Source of the DNA: Gongronella butleri
Taxonomy: Eukaryota; Mucoromycota; Mucoromycetes; Mucorales; Cunninghamellaceae
Direction of reading: 5' to 3'
Assembly (NCBI GenBank): GCA_025201375.1
Contig: JAIWZP010000005.1
Location: forward strand, 186,001 to 250,000
DNA: 64,000 nt
Of the stretch, positions 43,668 to 54,600 are shown in pieces; position 1 is the stretch's first letter, and each line of letters starts with the position of its first letter. The notes beneath the pieces were generated by a model. That model ran no database searches, was not told the origin of the DNA, and saw only the letters and a list, made by a program, of their open reading frames with translations. The translations under genes were made by a program, and so were the position numbers.

Positions 43668-45602
43668 ATGAATCGTGTGTCGTGCTACCGCGCCGCCCTA
43701 CTGGCCGGTGTATCGCTGATATCCAAAGTGTGGGCCGCTCCATTGACCATGCATACGGAAAACGTGGGCTTTTCCGCCAGCTACTTTGAAAAGCTCTTTT
43801 TGGTCCTCTTCCTCGTCCTTCTTGGCGGCGTCTTTGCCGGTAAAAAAAAAAAAAAATCAGAAATCACACTAGGCATCAAAGGCGTCCCCCGCCCCCTTCT
43901 CCCCACACTCTCACCCACGTTGGTATCTAAACGTTTCTTTTTTTTTTCTCCTTTTTTTTTTTCTTGTTTCAAGGTTTGACGCTCGGTCTTATGGGTCTTG
44001 ACGAGACAAATTTGCATGTGCTAGTCCAGACGGGCTCCGACAGCGAGCGGAAAAACGCTAAAAAGGTCATGTCGCTGCTGAATCGCGGTCGTCACTGGGT
44101 GCTTGTCACCCTGTTGTTGTCCAATGTCATCATCAATGAGACCCTGCCCATTGTTCTCCACGACATCACCGGTGGCGGCGGTTGGCAAGCCGTTGTTATC
44201 TCCACCGCGCTCATTGTCATCTTTGGCGAGTAAGTTTTGATGAGGCTGTTTGCGCCGCCTCCTTCTTTTCCTTTGTTTCCCGCCTTTTTTATTAACTCCC
44301 TTTTCTTTGTAGAGTCATTCCTCAATGTAAACTTTGGCGCGCACGCACGGCACGCGCATGCATCTTGGCTCTCGCCCGATGACTCGGGTCAATGCTTACC
44401 CCCTGCTTTTTTTTTTTACTTTGTGTAGCCATCTGTGTGCGATATGGTTTGACCATTGGTGCCAAGACGGCCGAGTAAGTGCATGAATACTGCGAAAAAG
44501 AGAAAAAGTGTAGCACGGGGCTGCGCCGTGGAGAGGCTTTTACGCGTTTTCGTTTTCCCTGACACCCGTTTTTGGTTTTTTTTTTCCGGCAGCATGGTGT
44601 TGGTCTTTATGTATATCATGGCGCCGCTTGCGTACCCTACAGCCCTGCTATTGGATTACTTCCTCGGTGAATCGCACGGCACGGTGTACAAAAAGGCCGG
44701 CCTAAAGACACTCGTGACGATGCATCAGGCGGTCAATCCCACCGACGTCGATGCCCTGACCACCGACGAGGTCACCATTATCAGCGCCGTGCTTGATCTG
44801 CGCTCCAAGCCCGTGTCGAGCATCATGACTCCCATTGACGATGTCTTTACTCTGTCCACCGATGATATTCTCAACGAGGAGGTCGTTGACACGGTAAAAG
44901 AAACACATAAAAGAGTGCGCCATCGAGTCCATTCATCCCTCTCTTTTTTTTTCTATTTTTACAGATTCTGTCGCACGGCTATTCTCGTATCCCTGTGCAC
45001 GCGCCGCAAGATCCGTTGAATTTCGTGGGCATGTTGCTGACCAAGCGTCTGATCACCTACGACCCCGAAGATGCGCTACCTGTCAAGGACCTGCATATCA
45101 GCACGCTGCCCGAGACCGGGCCCGACACCAGCTGCCTGGATATCCTCAACTTTTTCCAGGAGGGCAAAAGTCACATGGCATTGGTGTCCGTCAACCCTGG
45201 CGGCCAAAATGGCGCGCTCGGCGTCATCACTTTGGAAGACGTCATTGAAGAGCTCATTGGCGAGGAAATCGTCGATGAAACTGACGTCTACGTCGATGGT
45301 AAAACGAAAACGCGCAAAGAAAGAAAAAGAAAAAAAAAGAAAACTCGCCAATTGACGCGTTTCTCACCTTTTTTCTTGCGCTCTTTATAGTTCACAACAA
45401 GATTCGCGTGATTCGCCGCCAGGCTGCCACGAACCGCCGCGGCAGCTCGCGCCTCGCACGCATCTTGACGCTGCAGCGCAACGCGGCTGTGCTGAATTCC
45501 AAGCAGCACGCTGGTGGCAAGGATTATGGCGCCACGCAGCAACACCACACCACTGATGATTCCCACCACGGCGAAAACCAACCTCTCCTTGGTTCCCAAT
45601 AG
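43668..45602 (+). CDS. MAM3: CNNM/Mam3-type DUF21 and CBS-pair membrane protein
   Basis: Seven exons (43668-43839, 43974-44229, 44313-44326, 44429-44474, 44593-44893, 44965-45298, 45391-45602) encode 444 residues. A signal-like N-terminus ([13 protein letters not shown]) precedes the DUF21 membrane domain: [67 protein letters not shown] pair follows ([28 protein letters not shown]...[33 protein letters not shown]). The family moves or senses divalent cations (Mg, Mn); yeast Mam3 is vacuolar. Exon 3 is a 14-bp microexon supplying VIPQ; without it the FGE-VIPQ-SICVRYG motif is lost. The tail is basic, then His/Gln-rich. Confidence 0.93.
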
Positions 45603-45913
45603 ATTTCATTACAACGTTACTTTTTTCTTCTTCTTCCAGCCTTCTTTTATTATTAAAAGCCCCACTGTACCCCCCCCCTTTTTTCACTTCCAGTTTCTCT
45701 TTGGGCCGACCGCGAGGTCATAGCACGTCATGCGAGGCTACCAATCGCCAAAGCGGGGCAAATGGACGCGTCAAATGCCACTAAAAAGGCTAAAACATGT
45801 AAAACGACGCCATGTCAACTTTGGCGCCAGCCCGAATTTGCTTGCCTTTGGCAGATGCCAAGGTCTATTTGGTCCATGGATAGCTTAGTTGCCCGTCGAG
45901 GTCAACGCGCCTC

Positions 45914-47053
45914 TCAAGGCATCTTGTACACCTTGATGCGATCGCCCGATTTCACATGGATCGCGGCAACGTGGTATTCCTCGTGGCACAGCGCCGTGGC
46001 CACGTCCTCGGGGATACGCGCAATCGCGTCCTGCAAAGGCGCCTCGGTCAGCGACCACAACAAACTCGCGTGAAAACGCGGCGGCTATGGAATAAAAAGG
46101 GCAAAAACGTAAGCTTTTTGAATGCTCCTGTTGCGCTTTTCTGTTGAACTTGCGTCGTAAAAGGGCGGCTGGTTGTACTTTGCATTGACCTTGTCCACGG
46201 CGTGCATGCATTGGACCAGCTACAGGGAGCAAAGGAATAAAATGTCAAAAAAGGAGATTGCGCCGCGTTTTTACCCATACGTCATGGTACCCGCGGCCAA
46301 CCTCGGCGGTCAGAAACGAGCGCGTCTTGTCCTCGTTGGTCAACACGGCCAGCTGAGCAAAAGAAATCACAAATCTGATTTTGTCGCGTAAGAAATGAGC
46401 CGTGTTTTTCATCCGTGTTTCACGCCCAAATGTACCTTTTTGCGCGTGTCAGCGCGTCCTGGATCGCGCGACTGTACCCCTCTGTCTCGTGGTCCTTGAG
46501 ATACAGGCACTTGCTGATGCTGATGTGGATGTCGTCCAAGGGATGCACCAAATCGGACTCTGTGGCTGAAATCACCGCGCCCAGCGCGTCGTCACGCTTC
46601 ACTATGCGTCCAATTTTTGTCAAAATACAAGCTCATTTCCCTCCGTTGCCCTCCGTCCATGCCACTTTTTACATTGAAAGTACACGTGCGTCGCCCAGCT
46701 ATTCCGCGTCGCAGGCTTGGAACGCACACGGCCCTTGGCGTCCTTGGTTTCGTCGCTAATGACTATTAACAAGGCTTTTTTTAAGCTTTTTTTTTTCTTT
46801 TGCCTATGGTTGCAGAAGTGCAGGGCCTACCAGGTGAGAAGAAAGCGGGCAGCGCAGGCACCGTTGTCCGTCTAAAGAAAATATAAAGGACGCGATCAGG
46901 GCCAACTTGCTCCAAATATTGCTCGTTTTGCTTGTGTGCGTACCTTTTGCTAGGATGTTCCGGTACGGGCGCCGCTCTCTTGGTGCCTACAGGCTGCTCA
47001 TCGCATGACGAATGTTCAGAATCGCTCGACTCGTAGTCGACAAGGGAATCCAT
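45914..47053 (-). CDS. USB1: U6 snRNA phosphodiesterase USB1/Mpn1
   Basis: Seven exons (47053-46944, 46871-46831, 46762-46673, 46601-46436, 46374-46275, 46219-46154, 46084-45914) encode 247 residues. USB1 is a 3'-5' exonuclease of the 2H phosphoesterase superfamily that trims the U6 oligo(U) tail. Both HxS motifs are present: HISISKCLYL and FHASLLWSL. Other family blocks are GRVRSKPATRNSWATHVYF, RFVISFAQLAVLTNEDKTRSFL and the C-terminal HVAAIHVKSGDRIKVYKM. The acceptor before exon 5 was placed at AAAATCAG because only this gives RFVISFAQ. Intron 6 uses a GC donor (GAC/GCAAGT). The N-terminus is acidic and serine-rich. Convergent with CNNM. Confidence 0.92.
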
Positions 47054-47559
47054 CGCAAAAAGAAAAAGGAAGAAACGACGAGAAATCCCGCAAAACACGC
47101 GGCATTTGAATGTGCTTCGCGCGCATCCCCCTTTGGCACCAAAAAGGGGGTACATGCATCTCATGCGCATGATTTTTATTTTTTATCATGCTTCCATCAA
47201 GCGACCAACGGACGCCTTGGCCATGAAATTGGCACTTTTAGCAAAAGTGTACAAAAAAACAGGCACTGGACATGCTCCTGGCGGAGGAGTAATAATGTTG
47301 TAACCGGTGCACGTCGTGCCAAGTGGAACAATGCCAGCAAACGTCAAGAACGATGGTGCCGTTGCCGTGGAAACAGCAATTGAGGGTTGTTTTGCGATCT
47401 TTTGGCCATTTTTCAGCAAAGGAACCATCTGCAAGGCTCATGGCGCTTTGAATGAACGATTCCAAGCCTCCTCGTTCAAATGATCCCATGCTTGCGGCGC
47501 TGCGACCACCCGATGGCCCGCAAGTACCATTTTCGAAAATCGTGGATTTGCCAAGGGGT
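47054..47559. other. Gene-free stretch with possible minus-strand gene remnants
   Basis: Upstream of USB1. Minus-strand frames at 47186-47434 (SIAVSTATAPSFLTFAGIV, then ITPPPGACPVPVF) and 47238-47489 overlap in different frames and cannot be joined by good splice sites. They look like a decayed gene or repeat, but no family is recognised. Confidence 0.3.
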
Positions 47560-48600
47560 ACAACTCACCGCCGGAAAATCGTGAAATAAAAGTCCTCAGA
47601 TCGCCACGCCATTCAACCACGTGGTGATGTCACCTCAATAACCAATGCAGATGCAATAAAAAAAGGGGGTGCGTCGACTGGATTCCGCGTAAAACGCCAT
47701 TTGCCGCATTTTTTCGCGTCAAGGAAAAGTCGACGAAAATTGACCACAGAGCCGCGAAACAAAGACCATCAAAAGAGCACACTCTGCTACATACGTGGCT
47801 ATCAATGTTTACTGCAAAAAGCGCGTTCCAGGCAGAATGGACGCAAGCAGATCGTTTGCGGGGCAACTTTGACGCGTGATAACCCGCGTCAAACGTCGCG
47901 TTACACGCGTCTGGTTCTCATCAAACCTATGCATCTGGGATGTCTCTTTCCGATGGACGCGTCAAAATTGGATTTGCTGCGCGTTCTTTCCGTGCAATTC
48001 GCGTGCAAAGTTTTGACGAAAATCGCGCATTGCTCGTGAACCAGCAGATCGATATCACTCGTTTTTGCTCATTTCGTTGGTTTTACCATGCGGCTCATCT
48101 TGTGTGCCAGTTTGACGCCATTCTGAGAATCCAAGTTTTCGAGTTTGTCACGACCAATTCTTTAATTTGCTTGTGGCGCGCCACCATCCACTTTTGACAG
48201 GCACAGATCGCGTCCTCGTTAAGAAATGTCTTTCCCTAGTATTCGTTACCATGTGATTCGGCGCTTCAGAGTGCTTTCTTTTGCAAGACACTTTGGCGAC
48301 CTGAGCAGTATGGTGCCATTTTGGCGAACTTCATGGTCTGTGTACAGTAGCTCCAATCGATCTCAAACTTTGAGCATGGCCCACTTTGCATTGCAGAATA
48401 CTCGAGCGGGGCGTTTATGACTTGCCCACCAAAAGTGATCTTAAGCAACAAATGGGGAATACAATTGACTTTTGGCCGGATGATCTCCTCAAACCTATGC
48501 CAATGGGTTCCCCACATTTGAACCAGTGGAAGCCAAAGGATGTCACGGATTTCATAAAGGAACAAGAGAGGGGTTTTAATAAGGCAATTGTCTAGTTTTA
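47560..48600. repeat. Repeat family 2, copy R2, with inverted arms
   Basis: The left part (47,570-48,270) matches R1 on the same strand and R3 in reverse complement (GACGCGTGATAACCCGCGTC, GGTTTTACCATGCGGCTCAT against the R3 minus strand). The right part (about 48,300-48,560; GTACAGTAGCTCC, CTGCAGAATACTCGAG-like, CAAACCTATGCCAATGGG) matches R3 on the same strand (58,330-58,540). The left and right parts are therefore diverged inverted arms, as in family 1. No coding capacity is conserved. Confidence 0.55.
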
Positions 48601-48682
48601 AAATAGAATTTCTCGCGATAAATAAGTGGTAAAAAAATAAAAATAATAGATAGATAGCAATTGATTAGCAAGAGGAGGGGTG

Positions 48683-51600
48683 CTAGGTCCAGCGGAGAGC
48701 ATGTCGATGCTTTGGGAAATAGGGGACGTACGAATCGTCGTGTGCTTTTGTCATTTTGACGGCGAGCAGATTGCCTGTTGCGTCGACACGGATGAATTGA
48801 TTGCCGTCCATGAAGCCTGGGCGCGTGGCGCGCTTCTGCTGCTGCGGTGTGAATGCGAGGGACGGCTGAGAATGGAGACTGGAGGATGTGGAGCTCGTGG
48901 ACACGGACGAGGACACGGCGGCCGACACTTTTTCGCCTGCGCCGCCGCCACCACGTAGCGTCACGACGCCTTGCCACCCAATGTCCAGCTTTTGCTTCCA
49001 AAGAATGCCCTCGGTGCATCCGTGTGCTTTTTTCAGAAAAAAAAAAAAAGAGGCGTCAATTGGTGTTTTTTTTTAAAAAAAATCTTCCTTTTTCATTGTT
49101 CTTATTATTACCTGCCAAGAACTTTGAAAACTCCATCCATCCGCCTCCGACGCGAACCATGACGATGCCGCTCGTGAGGATGCGACAGTAGACGAGTCTG
49201 CGCTTAGTGTTTGAATTGCCAAACCAGAATTTGCCGACGATGGTGTCGTTTTGAGATTGTGGACGTGGCGAGCAGAGTGGTGTGGCGGAGGCGCGCGTAT
49301 AGAGGGGTGGAGGATGGGTCTTCCTTTTGCTAGGAAGCTTTTGATGGTGCGCATCGGATTGGATGACGGCAACGTGTGTATAAAAGTCGTTTTGGTCAAT
49401 GCAAGCCTGCAATTCACGGAGGCGCGCATGGTAGGCGGCGTGTGTGCGTGTCCAATGCTGGTGCGTGGGCGCGTCGTCGATGATGGCAGGTAACAGCTCT
49501 TCCTGCAAAAGTGTGCCGTGTGTCGCATATGCCGCACGTAGCGACGCGTCCATGGCGTGCAATTGCGCCTTGTCGAGCCATTGCTGCTGCTGCTGCTGCT
49601 GCTGCGGTGGTTTGTTGCGTGCGGTGGCAGCAAGGTGCGGCGCGGCACGCTCAATGGCATTGTCCAGCGCGCAGAGGGCCTGGTCGATACGCGCCATGGT
49701 TTGTGCACGTGCGTCTTTGTCTGTTTGCTCCGCTTGGTCCGCGACGGCGCGGCGCTTGGACTCGAGCGTGGACGTGAGTGTGGATTTGAGCGCGGAGAGC
49801 ATAGAAAGTGGCGAAGATGCTCGTTGTGGTGGTGACACGAGCAACGACATGCTGGATGATGTGGATGATGCTGCCGATCGCTGTTCATGTTGCCGCAATT
49901 GGTCCAGCAGCGCGTCGCATTCGTGCGTCAGCGTCGTCCATGTGTCGCCTTTGTCAAATGGATCATTCTGGTCTTTTTTATCCATTTTCTTCTCGGCACA
50001 CGGCTCATAATGCTCAATTCGGACAACAAGCGCATTGCCCGCGGCAACCAGCTTCTCCACGTCAATCAGCTGCCGTTGCCAGTCCTCCAGCCACCGCCGG
50101 CTGCGCACAATCATTGCACGCCACGCATGTTTACACAACACCATGGCATATTTGCTGTGCGCCGCATCCACCGTCGCACGATGGACAAATGCATCCAATG
50201 CACTACCATACTCTTGCCATTGCGCGTCACGGTCGTCCTGATCATCCATCTCCTGGCCCGTTATCCTAGAAAAAAAGAAAAAAAGAGAAAAAACGGTTCA
50301 TTTGTTGCCATTTCGCGTTTTTTTTTCTTTTTACTGTACCTATCGGTGTACATGAGGGCCATCCATTGGACATGCTCGTTGACGTGTGCGGCCAGGGCGT
50401 AAAAGGCATCATGGGCGGCAATTTGGTGGAATTGACGCTCGATGGCCATTTTCCATTCGTTATGTTCAAAGGCATTGGCGACCTGTTGTGTGTGCTGGGT
50501 GACGAGTGACAAGTCGTGGCCGTGTGCGGCCATGATGGAGTCCATGGCGGGCCATGCGACCCATGGCGGTGAAAAAGGGGTATCCTGGCACAATGTGGAT
50601 GCGTCGTCCGTATCCTGATCGTCGATCACATCGACCATTGGCGCGACAGCAAGGTCGTCGGCCGTGTGTTGCTGGTACAGGGCCAGATGATGCTCGAGCA
50701 TGTCCCAATGGCGCTGGAGGTCGGCCAACGGCAACCGCATGGCGTGCTGCGTTTCTTTTTCTGCCACACGCGCAAGCACCTGGTCGTATGCTGCTTGAAA
50801 AACGGCGGCATGGCGCTCATGCTCCTTTGTCGTCGCAAGAGTGACACATTGTTGCTGCAACTGGCTCAATTGATCGCGCATCGCCGCCAATGGCTCATCA
50901 TCGGTCTCCTTGAGGCCATCCATGGCTGTTTCCACGGAGAACAGGTCTTGCAAGAGATGGAGCCAGTGGTCCAAGTCGGCCAGGCTCTCGTTGAGGTCGT
51001 TTGCCTGTTGTGTGCAGCGGTCGGCCAATGTTTGGGTGTGTTCAGGGGCATCCCTTGGCCATTGGCGGCGCTCGGTAAGCAGCGGATCGACTTTTTGGAC
51101 GAGTGGATCCAAGATTGTCTGGGTGACATTGGCGGAAGGTGGGTAGACGAGCGTTTCTTGGCGAATTTCCGAATCCCGCGCAGCCATTTGTGCAACAAGC
51201 GCCGTGACGCGGTCGGTCCATGACGCGACCAACGCGGCCCATTGCGCATCGTCGCGCTCTTGCTGCCATTGCTTCTGTTGTTGCTGTTTCTGTTGTTGCT
51301 CGACCTTTTCAAGCCGTTTATAGAGCGGCTGCAGCATCGCGTCGTGTTCGTGCGTGCCAAGCTTGTCTTGAATCCTTTGGCGGTGGGTTTCATTGCGCAC
51401 ACGCGGCAAAACGGGCTCCAGCTTGTCGCGTCGCGCACAGCGCGTCGCGGCCACGGCATCCATTTGGTGGCGCAGCACATCGCACTCGAGCATCGCGCTG
51501 TGGTGGTTGGCACGCTTGCCCAACGCGTCGATTTCGCGCTCCATGGCCGCAACGTCACGCGCATCCGTCGTAAAAGCTGCCGTGAGCCAATCGTCCAGGA

Positions 51601-54600
51601 TCGCCACCATCCCATCCACGACATCCTCGTCTTCCATCTCCATGCCTTGCACACCTTGCGCCCAAACGCCAAGACACTCATCCAATGGCATCCGCCCAGG
51701 GTCCACGTCTTTGAGTAGCGCCTGCACCTTTTCTTTTGGCGACCGAGGCGTTGTTGATGGCTAAGTTGATTAGAAAAGAAAAAAAGGAATTTGTTCAATT
51801 TTTTCATCTTTTTTTTTTCTTCTCTTTTTTTTTTCCTCTCTTTTTCTTTTCCTCTTTTTTTCCTTTGTTTTTTTCATATTTTTCATCGTTTTTTCCCTGT
51901 TTTGATCCTGCTCCCCAGAACCTTACCATAGATGCTCTTAGGTCGGTGACACGGGCCATCAGGGTATCATGGATCAGCATGGCATGGTGTTGCAACTGCG
52001 GATCGGCGTCATCATGGACAAAAGCGCGGGAAATGTCGTTTTCGAGATGCAGCAGGGTATCGCTAGTCATTGGCTCATGGGTGTGTGTCCAAAGCTGCTG
52101 GCCAAGACGGTGGTGGGTACAGAGTGTCGTGCAACGCGCCTTTAGCTGGTCCAGCGCGTGTTTGTGTGCGTTTACGGCATGTTTCCAGCGTGTGGCCAGG
52201 GGGACGAGGGGATGATCCTCTGAGAAATCGATGATGATGGCGTGGATGAGGCTGTTCAGGTTGCCGTCGTCGTTGTCGTCGTCTTCATTGTCAGGAAGAG
52301 GCATGATGGGTGTTTCAGGCTGCCATGTGGTGATGTATGCGTGTTGTTCCCACCACGCACGCAGAGCCTCGTGGCATTGCACCAATTGGGCGTCGTAGCG
52401 GCGGGTTTGGCGCACACGTGCGAGGCATTGTGTATGCGATTGCCATTCCTTGTGTCTTGTGGCCAAAAAGTCATCGAGACGGGTAACGCGGCGTTTCCAG
52501 GCGTCCATTTTGGCCACGACGTGGTCGGGTGTGGCCATGGGCCGTGGTAATGTCAGGAAGCACGCGGCAAATGCGTCGTAGCAGCCTTGCACGTGGACCA
52601 CCGTGGTTGTCCAGAACGCATGCTGCTTCCATCGAGCCAAGATGGCCTCGACGCGCCTTTCCATCCCGTTTTCCATGCATTCACCATGGCCATCCTCACC
52701 ATGATTATCTTCATCCTGGCCAACAAGCTGCTGGATGCGCACGAGCACAGGGGCCACCGTGTCGCGCCAATCGCGGTGGATCTGGCGGCGCAAGAGGGTG
52801 CCTTTGACGCGGCCCGTGTGCAATGCCAAAAGCCACGCCTGCTGCTTATGCCATGCGCCCAAATACACGGCCTCGTCGTCCAACGTTTGCTTGAAAAAGC
52901 GCCAATGTCCCTGAAGCACGTCAAACGCGTCCTTGTCGTCGCCAATCGCGTGCTGGAACGGCGCCCATCGCGTCGATTCAAACTCCGCTAATGCAGCCAG
53001 TGATGCTGCATAGCCACGGTCCCACGACGACGATGATTTGGTGGAGGAGGACGGTATTGGCGCATCGTCATCATCATCATCAATAACATCAACATGGTGG
53101 GGTTCCATGTCGTCCATGTCTTCCAGCATGTCGTCGTCCTCGGAGACGTCCGAGTGGTGGTGGTCACGCGTTACGACCAAGGCGACATCGACGTGGCGCG
53201 CCTTGATGAGGTCCAATTGCGCGTCGATCCATTGGAGCAGTGTGTGTGCGGTTGCGCGGTGGGCTGCCAGGCTTGATTGGTGCGCTTGCCACGCGTCATA
53301 GTCGTTTAAAAGAGCGACGACGCGGTCGCGAGCGTTTTCCATCCGCGTCCATTGGGCATGGATGGCATTCTTGAGGGCGGCTTGGTGGGCTTCTTGTTGG
53401 GATCGTGTCCACGTGAAGATGGCGGTAAGCGCAGGATCGCTGTTGACATTGGGCACGTGGATGGGGTAGTGGATGCCATTGGGTTGGATCTTTTGCGCCA
53501 ATGCCTGGAACGCGTCGACACGCTCGTGCAAGCTAGGCAAATGGTGGTTGTGATTGTTGGAGCGCATGGCCTTGGCAAGCGTGTCGGCTAGACGGTCAGC
53601 ATCGGCCATGGCATCGTGCAATTGACCCAACACGTCGGTCACGGCGCCGCGCTGGTCCATCCACTTGGAGCCATAGTGACCTAAATGCACGAGTCCACGG
53701 TACTTTTGCACCACGCGTGTCTGCACAAGCGCCATATCATCTTGCCATTTTGTCTCATCCGTCAACAAGGCGCCTAAGCATTGATTCAACGCTTGGTATG
53801 CTCCGTCCAATTGCGCCATCTGTCGCTCAAACGCGTCCACACGCGTTAGATAACCACGCAGCACCGTCCACAGGTCCCGCTGCTGTTGCTGTTGCAGCTG
53901 CTGTTGTTGTTGGACCACCGACGACAAGGACATGGACACACTGGCGGGGAAACACACCTTTTTCACGCAAAATTCGTACAATTTCTTGGTATTTGTCAAC
54001 AGCCACTGGTTGGTCTTGCGCCCAAGGTCGTACCACGCGAGATACGCCTTCCACGCGTCCAATTGCAGATGGTGCCGATCGAGCGACGCACGGACTTTGA
54101 TGTAAATTCGGCCAACACGTTCCCAATCGGCCAGTAATTGCTGTTGGTCCTTGGCAACCGCGTGTCCGTCCGCCGCATCGTCGTCTTGCAATTCGTCAAT
54201 CACGTCTGCCAGCTTGGGAAGCTCGTCCTCGGCTACACTCTCAAGACGGGACGCAATGGCATCACGTTCCTTCTCCATACGTGCCAATTTGCCACCGTCC
54301 AACACGGGTAAATCGTCGCCGGCAAACGCAAATAGGTTGGTTGTTGTCGTCTTGTTCATCGCCTTTGACATGGACCTGGTTGGCGATGGCGACAATGGCG
54401 GCGAAAAAGACGACGAAGCGACTGCATTGGCCATGGACAAATGTTCAAGATAACGTTGTCGATCGTCCAGCCAATCGTGCAGTCGGCGCACCTGATCGGC
54501 CGTGTGTGTGATGCGTCGTTGCAGCGCCGCCACATGGTGCCCATCCGCGACCAATTGCTGCAGACTATCGACGACCAGCGCCAGATGCATGCTCATTGCA

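Noticed and set aside
51804..51925. Read-through of the linker gene into a Lys/Glu-rich C-terminus (EKKKRGKKKEKKKK)
   Set aside because: This is the A/G-rich intron after 51,927; the GTAAGG donor and the acceptor at 51,761 join the conserved helical frame.
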